A DNA stretch of 64,000 nucleotides from Anisus vortex (taxonomy: Eukaryota > Mollusca > Gastropoda > Planorbidae): positions 26,106,731-26,170,730 of the forward strand of contig OX421500.1 of the NCBI GenBank assembly GCA_949126835.1, read 5' to 3'. The position numbers were made by a program, and so were the translations under genes. Numbering within the stretch: the first letter of the stretch is position 1; each line of letters opens with the position of its first letter. A model generated the notes under the pieces. It made no database searches and was not told the origin of the DNA. It saw only the letters and a program-made list of their open reading frames with translations. Shown one piece after another: positions 53,701 through 54,960 of this stretch.

Positions 53701-53932
53701 GTGCCAATGCTCATCTATCTATCTGTTTATAAGTCTAATAAATGTCTTCTATTTCCCAGATATACATAAGCCACAAGAACCAAGTGCCAATGCTCATCTA
53801 TCTATCTGTTTATAAGTCTAATAAATGTATTCTATTTCCCAGATCTATATAAGCCACAAGAACCAAGTGCCAATGCTCATGGCACCACCATCAAGTAAAA
53901 AGTCTAAACTGTTTAAAATATTTAAGAAATAA
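2693..53932 (+). CDS. DGKB-like: Type I diacylglycerol kinase (alpha/beta/gamma class), 23 coding exons, 5' end outside the window
   Basis: The enzyme phosphorylates diacylglycerol to phosphatidic acid using ATP, ending DAG signalling at membranes. Joining exons at GT-AG sites (one GC-AG) keeps one frame throughout and gives about 909 residues. Domains in visible-residue numbering: recoverin-homology region about 1-70; Ser/His-rich linker about 70-205; EF hands 266-277 ([12 protein letters not shown]) and 311-322 ([12 protein letters not shown]); C1 domains 349-398 and 414-462 with the Cys/His ligands present; catalytic domain from about 540 with GGDGSVGW (598-605) and [11 protein letters not shown] (624-634); accessory domain about 685-870 with SIGVDAS and [10 protein letters not shown]. 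Vertebrate type I DGKs run about 735-805 residues, so this protein is longer, mainly in the linker. Calcium control is inferred from the intact EF loops. The N-terminal start exon is missing. Whether it is closest to alpha, beta or gamma needs a tree. Confidence 0.96.
2879..3665. repeat. 18-bp minisatellite
   Basis: About 44 copies of ATGGGTTACTGTGATGTC and close variants (GGGTGAAT, GGGCGATT, GGGCAATT). The period is a multiple of three, so several frames on both strands are open; the products are plain hexapeptide repeats and not credible proteins. It starts about 110 bp after exon 1. Confidence 0.96.
3666..4068. other. Intron sequence
   Basis: AT-rich unique sequence leading into a GTTT and TA microsatellite at about 4029-4090. 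No coding or RNA feature seen. Confidence 0.5.
4070..6040 (+). mobile_element. Helitron-like non-autonomous element (boundaries approximate)
   Basis: The right end has a short hairpin (CCGTCA-TTT-TGACGG at about 6012-6026) followed within about 12 bases by CACTAG and then T, the layout of a Helitron 3' terminus. The left end is near the TA microsatellite at 4070-4090 and cannot be fixed. Inside, an AT-rich block (about 4376-4950) recurs at about 5450-5855 as an imperfect direct repeat flanking a GC-rich insert. There is no Rep/helicase reading frame, so it would be non-autonomous. The class assignment is an inference from the terminus alone. Confidence 0.45.
4970..5460. repeat. GC-rich insert inside the Helitron-like element
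   Basis: This segment is far richer in G+C than everything around it and contains a C(15) run at about 5267-5281. AT-rich direct repeats (ACTAAATACCGAAAGAAACA and its relative) lie on both sides. It could be a nested insertion or captured sequence. It encodes nothing recognisable and I could not assign it to a family. Confidence 0.5.
6170..6521 (+). CDS. DGKB-like: DGK exon 2: end of recoverin-homology region and start of the linker
   Basis: The acceptor TTCCAG ends at 6169 and the frame opens as [20 protein letters not shown], then [11 protein letters not shown], a clear type I DGK match. The remainder ([20 protein letters not shown] onward) is a low-complexity linker rich in Ser, His and Leu. 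The donor at 6522 is GTAGTT. A better-looking donor, GTAAGG at 6297, lies inside the exon in the same phase, so a form 225 nt (75 residues) shorter would stay in frame. Ends in phase 1. Confidence 0.9.
6522..7288. other. Start of intron 2
   Basis: AT-rich unique intron sequence with T-runs. No supported feature. Confidence 0.5.
7289..7496. repeat. 54-bp tandem repeat, 4 copies
   Basis: Units of AGAATCAGGCATTCTAGAGG plus 34 bases; the last copies lack some bases. Open in one frame (18 residues per unit) only because of the period. Confidence 0.9.
7497..8306. other. Intron sequence
   Basis: AT-rich unique sequence; nothing recognisable on either strand. Confidence 0.5.
8307..10208. repeat. 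51-bp minisatellite, about 37 copies
   Basis: Unit TTAACATTGAATACATGAAC plus 31 bases, highly uniform. A few units carry a 5-bp GATCC-type insertion (near 9570, 9676 and 9783). The 51-bp period gives a 17-residue repeat ([17 protein letters not shown]) open on the minus strand. No promoter or start context is visible, so I treat it as non-coding. Confidence 0.97.
10209..10511. other. Intron sequence
   Basis: Unique AT-rich spacer between two repeats; no feature seen. Confidence 0.5.
10512..11630. repeat. 76-bp tandem repeat, 3 units, interrupted by a transposon
   Basis: Units containing CCAACTACTGTATTCCTTCC and ATTAGGTTTTCTTATACAGTG start at about 10510, 10586 and 11555. The second and third are separated by a piggyBac-like insertion. 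The third unit has a small internal deletion. Confidence 0.85.
10662..11551. mobile_element. piggyBac-like MITE inserted in a tandem repeat
   Basis: An 890-bp insertion flanked by TTAA on the left (10658-10661) and TTAG, probably mutated TTAA, on the right. Its ends are imperfect inverted repeats (CTCATTAAACCC and the complement of GGTCTTATTGAG). The uninterrupted site is visible in the neighbouring repeat unit. No transposase frame is present. TTAA duplication points to the piggyBac superfamily. Confidence 0.6.
11631..12533. other. Intron sequence
   Basis: AT-rich unique intron; no exon-like segment or RNA gene recognised. Confidence 0.5.
12534..12836. repeat. 25-bp minisatellite, about 12 copies
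   Basis: Nearly identical units of AAAATGTAGCCTTATGACTA plus CACCC; two single-base variants only. Confidence 0.97.
12837..13635. other. Intron sequence with a short inverted repeat
   Basis: Mostly featureless. Around 13531-13630 an imperfect palindrome is present (GACCTTCCACAACAAAATGA on the left; TCATTTTGTGGTGGAGGGAC on the right) with CATGTGAC and ACATGTGAC also inverted. It may be a small palindromic MITE. Confidence 0.5.
13636..14475. repeat. 56-bp minisatellite, about 15 copies
   Basis: Units contain TTAGTTGATTCTTTCTTTCT and TGTGTGATTCTGTTTCTTTC. The unit is itself rich in TTTCTTTC. Degenerate units continue to about 14600. Confidence 0.96.
14666..14757. repeat. Short tandem duplication, 2 copies
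   Basis: ATAGATTTCTCAAATATAGG with the following 23 bases occurs twice in a row. Confidence 0.9.
14758..15650. other. End of intron 2
   Basis: AT-rich unique sequence leading to the exon 3 acceptor. Nothing else seen. Confidence 0.5.
15651..15809 (+). CDS. DGKB-like: DGK exon 3: Ser/His/Asp-rich linker
   Basis: The acceptor TTTTCTTAG ends at 15650 and the donor GTAAAG begins at 15810. Phase 1 at both ends fits exons 2 and 4. The sequence is low complexity: [20 protein letters not shown], then [20 protein letters not shown] and [13 protein letters not shown]. No known domain. It looks like a flexible linker between the recoverin-homology region and the EF hands and is probably poorly conserved. 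It is 159 nt, a multiple of three, so it could be skipped without a frameshift. Confidence 0.8.
16106..16297 (+). CDS. DGKB-like: DGK exon 4: linker to the pre-EF-hand segment
   Basis: The acceptor CCCTGCAG ends at 16105 and the donor GTAAGT begins at 16298. It encodes [20 protein letters not shown] and then, near the end, VYLKD-like [20 protein letters not shown] and DKLE. The segment [21 protein letters not shown] is a type I DGK hallmark just before EF hand 1. Phase 1 at both ends; the last codon is completed by exon 5 as Phe. Confidence 0.95.
16298..16847. other. Intron 4
   Basis: A 550-bp AT-rich intron without repeats or recognisable features. Confidence 0.6.
16848..16897 (+). CDS. DGKB-like: DGK exon 5: EF hand 1 loop
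   Basis: This 50-nt exon lies between TTTCCTCAG and GTAAGT. It encodes [17 protein letters not shown]; the loop's last Glu comes from exon 6. Asp 266, Asp 268, Asn 270 and Glu 277 occupy calcium-ligand positions 1, 3, 5 and 12, so the loop looks competent to bind calcium. Ends in phase 0. Confidence 0.96.
16898..17405. other. Intron 5
   Basis: A 508-bp AT-rich intron; no feature seen. Confidence 0.6.
17406..17480 (+). CDS. DGKB-like: DGK exon 6: helix between the EF hands
   Basis: The acceptor GCTTTCAG and donor GTAAGT flank 75 nt, phase 0 at both ends. It encodes [20 protein letters not shown] then SELKP, matching the exiting helix of EF1 and entering helix of EF2 in type I DGKs. A 70-bp minisatellite starts about 100 bp downstream. 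Confidence 0.95.
17585..18173. repeat. 70-bp minisatellite, about 8 copies
   Basis: Units contain AGTCCTTTTTGTGATAAAAG and GAAGACTACATCTAGCTGCA. It passes directly into the next array at GTAG|CATCCACAC, so the two arrays share a junction. Confidence 0.96.
18174..19876. repeat. 36-bp minisatellite, about 47 copies
   Basis: Unit AGCATCCACACATTATTGAT plus ATAGTTGTTGTTGTAC, with GTTCTTGTTG and GTTGTTCTAC variants interspersed and a few 33-bp units near 19700-19800. Open on the minus strand over more than 600 codons because the period is a multiple of three and the unit has no stop; it is not a credible protein. Confidence 0.97.
19880..20110 (+). mobile_element. Degenerate tRNA-derived SINE copy
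   Basis: It shares with the better copy at 42575 a B-box-like GTTCCAATCC, the GATGGGCACCTGGCATTA segment, AAAGTAAAGGCAGTTG and CTGGCCACACAATG. The order is the same. The copy is diverged. Confidence 0.6.
20235..20354 (+). CDS. DGKB-like: DGK exon 7: EF hand 2
   Basis: The acceptor TTGAACAG and donor GTAAGT flank 120 nt, phase 0 at both ends. It encodes [20 protein letters not shown] then [20 protein letters not shown]. The loop D311-x-D313-x-D315-x-T317, with Glu 322 at position 12, is a complete EF hand. The tail is the usual hydrophobic lead-in to the C1 domains. Confidence 0.97.
20409..20487. repeat. First unit of the 71-bp minisatellite, cut off by a transposon
   Basis: CCATCATAGGCCCAGTCATT and the following sequence match the large array at 23202-25880. 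A hAT-like element interrupts it at 20488. Confidence 0.9.
20488..23201. mobile_element. hAT-like element of 2.7 kb inside a minisatellite
   Basis: It begins CAGGGTTCGTAC and ends GTAAGAACCCTG, imperfect terminal inverted repeats. Both ends carry clustered AAGTCTG/AAGTCTGGAA subterminal repeats. TTCCTG is duplicated on both sides (8 bases if one mismatch is allowed). The interior has its own base composition, rich in AGGCCTA, and no long reading frame, so it is decayed or non-autonomous. CAGGG ends and a duplication of about 8 bp suggest the hAT superfamily. Confidence 0.6.
23202..25880. repeat. 71-bp minisatellite, about 38 copies
   Basis: Units contain TCTTCTATCTACTATATAAC, TTATCTCTTGACACTCACAT and CATCATAGGCCCAGTCATTC. 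Variation is limited to a few positions (GCCTTC/GCTTTC, CACTCACAT/CACTCTAAT). A block of several units from about 24840 to 25270 recurs from about 25260 to 25690, indicating higher-order duplication. Confidence 0.97.
25985..26175 (+). mobile_element. Tail part of a tRNA-derived SINE
   Basis: TCTGGAAAGTGTCCTGAAGT, CTACCCAGCTCTTATGGGTT, GTTGGGGAAAGTAAATGC and CTGGCCACACAATTC follow the order of the SINE at 42575. The tRNA-like head is missing. Confidence 0.6.
26469..26586 (+). CDS. DGKB-like: DGK exon 8: first half of C1 domain A
   Basis: The acceptor TTGTATAG and donor GTGAGT flank 118 nt. It encodes [20 protein letters not shown] then [19 protein letters not shown]. It supplies the first zinc ligands: His 349, then H-x12-C-x2-C. 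Ends in phase 1 and joins exon 9 through a Phe codon. Confidence 0.97.
26587..27158. other. Intron 8
   Basis: A 572-bp AT-rich intron with no recognised feature. Confidence 0.6.
27159..27247 (+). CDS. DGKB-like: DGK exon 9: second half of C1 domain A
   Basis: The acceptor GTTCCCAG and donor GTATCT flank 89 nt. It encodes [18 protein letters not shown] then [12 protein letters not shown]. It completes the C1 zinc pattern C-x2-C-x4-H-x2-C-x7-C. Ends in phase 0. Confidence 0.97.
27340..27456 (+). CDS. DGKB-like: DGK exon 10: C1 domain B, main part
   Basis: The acceptor CTTAACAG and donor GTAAGT flank 117 nt, phase 0 at both ends. It encodes [20 protein letters not shown] then [19 protein letters not shown]. 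The HHWVEGNC and GLHCRWC segments are characteristic of type I DGK C1b. The preceding intron is only 92 bp. Confidence 0.97.
27457..27947. other. Start of intron 10
   Basis: AT-rich unique sequence; nothing recognised. Confidence 0.5.
27948..28133. repeat. 31-bp minisatellite, 6 copies
   Basis: Units of GAATTTTATACTACTGATTA plus GGTTTCATGTA. Confidence 0.95.
28134..28832. other. End of intron 10
   Basis: AT-rich unique sequence with an A-run at 28488-28498; no feature. Confidence 0.5.
28833..28931 (+). CDS. DGKB-like: DGK exon 11: end of C1 domain B
   Basis: The acceptor TTGTCCACAG and donor GTAAGT flank 99 nt, phase 0. It encodes [20 protein letters not shown] then [20 protein letters not shown]...KPEC closes C1b and RDHLLPP is a conserved post-C1 segment. 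The next confident exon is 13.4 kb downstream. Confidence 0.97.
28932..29233. other. Start of intron 11
   Basis: Unique intron sequence with T-rich stretches; nothing recognised. Confidence 0.5.
29242..30382 (-). mobile_element. P-element-like non-autonomous transposon with long terminal inverted repeats
   Basis: A 1141-bp element flanked by a perfect 8-bp duplication GTATTTAG (29234-29241 and 30383-30390). Its ends are inverted repeats of about 110 bp, starting CAAGGACTACTGAAGACAGG on the left and mirrored on the right, with only a few mismatches. On the minus strand it carries the start of a THAP-type zinc finger. THAP domains and 8-bp duplications are features of P-superfamily transposons. 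The frame stops after about 77 codons, so it cannot encode a full transposase. Confidence 0.8.
29784..30017 (-). pseudogene. Truncated THAP-domain (P-type transposase) fragment
   Basis: From the ATG at 30017 the frame reads [20 protein letters not shown] then RLFKVPN. This fits the first half of a THAP domain: Met-Pro start, C-x4-C, and the basic/Phe-x-x-Pro segment. The downstream C-x2-H ligands and AVPTIF-type end are not present; the frame ends at 29784. It sits inside the long-TIR element, which explains it as a transposase relic. Confidence 0.6.
30391..31543. other. Intron 11 sequence with a long G run
   Basis: AT-rich intron. A G(17) run lies at 30471-30487. The stretch 30947-31195 is less AT-rich and may be old repeat material, but I could not assign it. 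Confidence 0.5.
31545..31924. mobile_element. Small MITE of a GTGATGC...GCATCAC family, diverged copy
   Basis: The ends GTGATATGGCCCCC and ...GGTTGCATCAC form weak inverted repeats. Their relatives at 50899 and 54115 are better preserved. Interior AT-rich, no coding capacity. Confidence 0.4.
31925..34314. other. Intron 11, unique part
   Basis: About 2.4 kb of AT-rich sequence with T-runs. Apart from the possible 36-nt cassette exon at 32953 I see no feature. Confidence 0.5.
32953..32988 (+). CDS. Possible 12-codon cassette exon of DGK
   Basis: A 36-nt segment follows CTCTTTAG and precedes GTTAGT. In the phase 0 required between exons 11 and 12 it reads [12 protein letters not shown]. It adds or removes 12 residues without disturbing the frame. 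The donor is weak, the acceptor tract is ordinary, and I know of no homologous insert, so chance is a real alternative. Confidence 0.25.
34315..34403. repeat. 31-bp tandem repeat, 3 copies
   Basis: Units of ATTTCTATAGGTAATAGAAT plus TTAAAATTT-like bases. Confidence 0.9.
34422..34807. mobile_element. 386-bp CAGGGTACATAC-ended MITE
   Basis: It begins CAGGGTACATAC and ends GTATGTACCCTG, a perfect 12-bp terminal inverted repeat. The interior is AT-rich with no frame. CAGGG ends suggest a hAT-type MITE, but I could not find a convincing target duplication. Confidence 0.65.
34788..35206. repeat. 52-bp minisatellite, 8 copies, containing the right end of the MITE
   Basis: Each unit holds TTTAGAGTATGTACCCTGG, the last bases of the adjacent element, plus GTAGTACAAAATGGTGACAT of flank. 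Copies are nearly identical. Confidence 0.95.
35207..36784. other. Intron 11, unique part
   Basis: AT-rich sequence with a TA-rich near-palindrome at 35469-35510. No coding or RNA feature. Confidence 0.5.
36785..38100. repeat. 41-bp minisatellite with a higher-order repeat, about 32 units
   Basis: Units of AACATCTGCTGATAGTTTAG plus ATACAAGTTTGAACTCATCCC, with shorter GCTTAGGTACACG variants. A block of about 478 bp from 37094 recurs from 37572 with the same order of variants, so several units were copied together. Confidence 0.95.
38101..38676. other. Intron 11, unique part
   Basis: AT-rich, with TTTA-type simple sequence and a T(14) run around 38450-38503. Confidence 0.5.
38677..42333. repeat. 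61-bp minisatellite, about 60 copies, each with the exon 12 splice acceptor
   Basis: The unit is TTTATAAAGTCACAATGGGC, CAATGTGTTTCTGTATCTAA, then CAGGATAGAGGGCGTGTATG. The final copy runs into exon 12: its TTTCTGTATCTAACAG is the real acceptor and GATAGAGGGCGTGT is the first 14 nt of the exon. Variation is almost confined to TTCTGTATC versus TTCTCTATC; one copy near 40371 reads GATTGACGGCG. In every unit the pyrimidine tract, AG and exon start are kept. Confidence 0.97.
42320..42451 (+). CDS. DGKB-like: DGK exon 12: linker between C1b and the catalytic domain
   Basis: The acceptor ATCTAACAG and donor GTAAAT flank 132 nt, phase 0 at both ends. It encodes [20 protein letters not shown], then [20 protein letters not shown] and PVSP, a charged linker similar in character to DGK beta at this place. 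The acceptor and first 14 nt of the exon are the last copy of the 61-bp tandem array upstream. GSGKST resembles a P-loop by chance and should not be read as one. Confidence 0.88.
42575..42815 (+). mobile_element. tRNA-derived SINE, best copy in the window
   Basis: The head GGGCATGGTGGCAGTGCG and the B box GGTTCGAATCC (42611-42621) resemble a tRNA promoter. The body contains CTGGAGGGTGTCCCTGAGTC, GATGGGTACCTGACCTTAGT, GTAAAGTAAAGGCGGCTG and CTGGCCACACAATC. Five other fragments in the window share this body, head or both. Transcription by RNA polymerase III is the usual mode for such elements. Confidence 0.8.
42816..43154. other. End of intron 12
   Basis: AT-rich unique sequence to the exon 13 acceptor. 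Confidence 0.5.
43155..43246 (+). CDS. DGKB-like: DGK exon 13: start of the catalytic domain
   Basis: The acceptor CTCCACAG and donor GTAGTT flank 92 nt. It encodes [20 protein letters not shown] then [10 protein letters not shown] plus a split Arg codon. [16 protein letters not shown] is the canonical opening of the DGK catalytic domain. Ends in phase 2. Confidence 0.98.
43268..43399. repeat. 11-bp minisatellite, about 12 copies
   Basis: Units of ACTCCTGTCTT or ATTCCTGTCTT, about 20 bp after exon 13. Units are pyrimidine-rich but contain no AG at a splice-like place. Confidence 0.95.
43709..43783 (+). CDS. DGKB-like: DGK exon 14: catalytic domain
   Basis: The acceptor AATTTCAG and donor GTGAGA flank 75 nt. 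It encodes (R)[20 protein letters not shown] then [16 protein letters not shown] is strongly conserved in type I DGKs. Phase 2 at both ends. Confidence 0.98.
43976..44061 (+). CDS. DGKB-like: DGK exon 15: glycine-rich ATP-binding motif
   Basis: The acceptor ATATTTCAG and donor GTAAGT flank 86 nt. It encodes [20 protein letters not shown] then [16 protein letters not shown] is the nucleotide-binding glycine motif (GGDGTVGW in vertebrate enzymes), with a conservative Thr-to-Ser change. Ends in phase 1. Confidence 0.98.
44062..44926. other. Intron 15, with SINE remnant
   Basis: AT-rich intron. 44220-44330 holds a minus-strand SINE fragment (listed separately). 44540-44700 is less AT-rich, possibly old repeat material that I cannot assign. 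Confidence 0.5.
44220..44330 (-). mobile_element. SINE fragment, minus strand
   Basis: GTGTGGCCAGCACAATGCTA, GCTGCCTTTACTTTCCCC and GGGATTTAAACCCTAGACC are the reverse complement of the SINE body and B-box region. Confidence 0.6.
44927..45086 (+). CDS. DGKB-like: DGK exon 16: catalytic core; its 3' end sits in a 90-bp tandem repeat
   Basis: The acceptor TGTCCACAG begins an exon encoding [20 protein letters not shown], then [20 protein letters not shown] and [25 protein letters not shown] and WGGGYEGE are diagnostic of the DGK catalytic core. I placed the end at the first GTCAGT (45087), which joins exon 17 as MLDRWKIEF, the conserved reading. Five more copies of the exon tail and donor follow at 90-bp spacing (45177, 45267, 45357, 45447, 45537); the frame stays open through them, so longer in-frame exons are possible. 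Confidence 0.95.
45055..45585. repeat. 90-bp tandem repeat, 6 copies, each with the exon 16 tail and donor
   Basis: Each unit holds the last 32 coding bases of exon 16 (ATAGAGAACAGCACAGTAGT onward), its GTCAGT donor, and 58 bases of intron. 90 is a multiple of three and the unit has no stop in the DGK frame, so reading continues to 45615. The first copy has AACAGTACAG where the others have AACAGCACAG. Confidence 0.97.
45586..46186. other. Intron 16, unique part
   Basis: AT-rich unique sequence; no feature. Confidence 0.5.
46187..46283 (+). CDS. DGKB-like: DGK exon 17: catalytic/accessory boundary, with a GC donor
   Basis: The acceptor TCTTGCAG precedes an exon encoding [20 protein letters not shown] then [12 protein letters not shown]. 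The conserved continuation is SIGVDAS, and exon 18 begins DAS, so the exon must end GTG at 46283. The intron therefore begins GCAAGT, a GC-AG intron. The nearby GT at 46281 would delete the conserved Val. Confidence 0.95.
46284..47031. other. Intron 17 (GC-AG)
   Basis: A 748-bp intron that starts GCAAGT and ends CCCCAG. No repeat array inside. Confidence 0.7.
47032..47096 (+). CDS. DGKB-like: DGK exon 18: accessory domain
   Basis: The acceptor TGTCCCCAG and donor GTAGGA flank 65 nt. It encodes [20 protein letters not shown] then S plus a split Arg codon. [16 protein letters not shown] is highly conserved in type I DGKs. Ends in phase 2. Confidence 0.98.
47097..47634. other. Intron 18
   Basis: A 538-bp intron with degenerate GTTGGTTGTAAA/GTTTGTAAA motifs between about 47240 and 47600, perhaps a decayed tandem repeat. 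Confidence 0.5.
47635..47728 (+). CDS. DGKB-like: DGK exon 19: accessory domain
   Basis: The acceptor TCTCTCAAG and donor GTGAGC flank 94 nt. It encodes (R)[20 protein letters not shown] then [25 protein letters not shown] is the vertebrate counterpart. Ends in phase 0. Confidence 0.98.
47838..48016. repeat. 27-bp minisatellite, about 7 copies
   Basis: Units of CATATAGAATATATGTAAAT plus ATCCCTGT, with small variants. Confidence 0.9.
48249..49967 (-). mobile_element. hAT transposon, decayed, with perfect 8-bp target duplication
   Basis: The element starts CAGGGGTCGGCGACC and ends GGTTGCCGACCCCTG, the terminal inverted repeat typical of Charlie-like hAT elements, with GTGCCAAA/TTTGGCAC just inside. 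ATCTAAAG is duplicated exactly at 48241-48248 and 49968-49975. On the minus strand it holds the tail of a hAT transposase. At 1.7 kb and without an intact frame it cannot move by itself. Confidence 0.9.
49160..49372 (-). pseudogene. hAT transposase C-terminal remnant
   Basis: Reading the minus strand gives [18 protein letters not shown] and then HMKAVLS, which matches the FGSTYxCE...F-S-x-MK segment before the hAT dimerisation tail. A little further, in a shifted frame, it reads [20 protein letters not shown] then LAKSIQD. At least one frameshift and an upstream stop break it. It is a relic; the N-terminal part is not recognisable. Confidence 0.6.
49976..50601. other. Intron 19, right part
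   Basis: AT-rich. A minus-strand tRNA-like fragment (GGATTCGAACC at 50343-50353, the B box in reverse) marks a short SINE remnant at about 50320-50400. Confidence 0.5.
50602..50812 (+). CDS. DGKB-like: DGK exon 20: accessory domain with a basic insert
   Basis: The acceptor CTTCTTTAG opens an exon encoding [20 protein letters not shown] then [21 protein letters not shown] Lys/Arg-rich stretch ([13 protein letters not shown]) follows, then [28 protein letters not shown] and GGTNLWG are conserved; basic residues are usual at this point. The donor GTACAC at 50813 is weak, but it gives phase 1 and joins exon 21 as [15 protein letters not shown], as expected. Confidence 0.95.
50899..51389. mobile_element. 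MITE of the GATGCTACCCC family
   Basis: The left end ATGATGCTACCCCACAAACC and the right end CATTCCATGGGGCTGCATCAT are imperfect inverted repeats. The interior is AT-rich with no frame. Copies with related ends lie at 31545 and 54115. Confidence 0.5.
51390..51970. other. Intron 20, unique part
   Basis: AT-rich unique sequence, nothing recognised. Confidence 0.5.
51985..52190 (+). mobile_element. Degenerate SINE just before exon 21
   Basis: GGTTCAAATCCAGG (B box), GGGGGCTGTCCCCTGAGTGT and TGGTACCTGAATTAAT follow the SINE order. It ends about 20 bp before the exon 21 acceptor, so it occupies the place of the normal branch-point region. Confidence 0.5.
52207..52327 (+). CDS. DGKB-like: DGK exon 21: accessory domain
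   Basis: The acceptor CTGTGCAG and donor GTAAAT flank 121 nt. It encodes [20 protein letters not shown] then [34 protein letters not shown] and RLAQCS are conserved type I DGK motifs. Ends in phase 2. Confidence 0.98.
52492..52552 (+). CDS. DGKB-like: DGK exon 22: accessory domain
   Basis: The acceptor ACTTTCAG and donor GTAAGT flank 61 nt. It encodes (R)[31 protein letters not shown] is near-invariant in DGKs. Ends in phase 0. Confidence 0.98.
52709..53317. mobile_element. piggyBac-like MITE, 609 bp
   Basis: The element starts CCCTCATAG and ends TACTTTAAGGG, between TTAA at 52705-52708 and TTAA at 53318-53321. CCCT ends and TTAA duplication fit the piggyBac superfamily. Subterminal GCGTATTTTTTCCTCCAG and CGCGTATATTTCCCTC repeats lie near the left end. 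No transposase frame. Confidence 0.6.
53322..53632. other. Intron 22, right part
   Basis: AT-rich unique sequence; no feature. Confidence 0.5.
53633..53880. repeat. 83-bp tandem repeat, 3 copies, each with the exon 23 acceptor and exon start
   Basis: Acceptor AGs lie at 53676, 53759 and 53842, each after TTCTATTTCCC. Each is followed by 38 nt of exon 23 coding sequence ([10 protein letters not shown] in frame). Only the third copy continues into the true exon end. In it ATATACATAAGCC has become ATCTATATAAGCC. Confidence 0.95.
53843..53932 (+). CDS. DGKB-like: DGK exon 23: last exon with stop codon
   Basis: The acceptor TATTTCCCAG precedes [17 protein letters not shown] then [12 protein letters not shown] and TAA at 53930. 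SHKNQxPMLMxPP is the conserved DGK C-terminus. Its acceptor and first 38 nt are the third copy of an 83-bp tandem repeat. Two donors lie in or just after it in the same phase: GTAAAA at 53895 (removes the last 12 residues and the stop) and GTAAGT at 53937, four bases past the stop. The first would allow splicing to the exon at 56491. Confidence 0.93.
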   Translation: MYISHKNQVPMLMAPPSSKKSKLFKIFKK

Positions 53933-54114
53933 ATAGGTAAGTAGAAATCTAGGTCAGTGAAACCTATGCATTTCTTCACTACATTTATCTGCTCTGTGGT
54001 TTATTAAATTCTAATATTCTAAAATATGTAAGAATGAATGTATATAATAGTACTGAGTTGACTGAACAATTACATATTTATCTAGTGCTATTTAGGAAGC
54101 CGTTTATCTTCAAA
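53933..54114. other. Sequence after the main stop codon
   Basis: GTAAGT at 53937 is a strong-looking donor four bases after the stop. No clear polyadenylation site follows closely, apart from an AATAAA that overlaps the stop itself. Confidence 0.5.
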
Positions 54115-54922
54115 TGTGATGCAACCCCACAAAATGGTAATGGAGTAGGGAAAATTAGATATTTAGCTTTAAGGTTTTTATAGAAGCCAATTTATTTTGT
54201 CTATAAATTGGGGGAAAAAATCTGTAAAATTGCTTAATTAGACCAAAAGTTTTCATTCAAAATTACATAAGTAAGGGAAATTGTTTGTAAGCAAAATGAA
54301 AAACAAACCAGTATTGATTTTCTACAGTTTAGCATTAAAATATTAACAGGATGAATAAATATTAACCGATCATCATCAAATTTTGTAAATGCACTTATAA
54401 TGAGTCAATAACCAGTTGTTATATTTGTTGGCATTTAAAATAATATAATGTTAACATTTAATTAATTTTATATGTAGAGAATTTTTGCCAGATTTTAAAA
54501 AACACTGCATAAAAACACATTTTTAAGTAATTTTTAAAAATAATTTCAGTTTGAAAATTTCACAGATATAAGTTTAAAACATTTAACATTAAAAATCAAT
54601 CTAAAAAATGACATAGAACTTTTTTTTTCACATAAGTTTGCATTGAGTGAGAAAACAGTTTTGCTGACTTTGTACTGTTTTGTGCTTTACATTAACGCGA
54701 TCTGAATTGACTCCAAAGCAGCAAATAATCATTTTAATGTTTTAATTTTTAATCAATATCATCTCTGCAGTCTATATTTTCACTCTTTCAAAATCATAGA
54801 CTGAAGAAAAATCTCATAAAAAATTGCTTTCATTTAAAATGTCAAAATCATCAAAATTCTATGAATTGAATTCAAGTTTTGATAGAGGCAAACTTTCATT
54901 TGTTTTGTGGGGTAGCATCACA
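54115..54922. mobile_element. MITE of the GATGCTACCCC family, with extra internal sequence
   Basis: The left end TGTGATGCAACCCCACAAAA and the right end TTTTGTGGGGTAGCATCACA are good inverted repeats. The right half (from about 54683) contains sequence found again at 54927, 56690 and 60846, so the element is composite. Confidence 0.5.
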
Positions 54923-54960
54923 AATGTGCTTTACATTAACGCGATCTGAATTGACATTCT

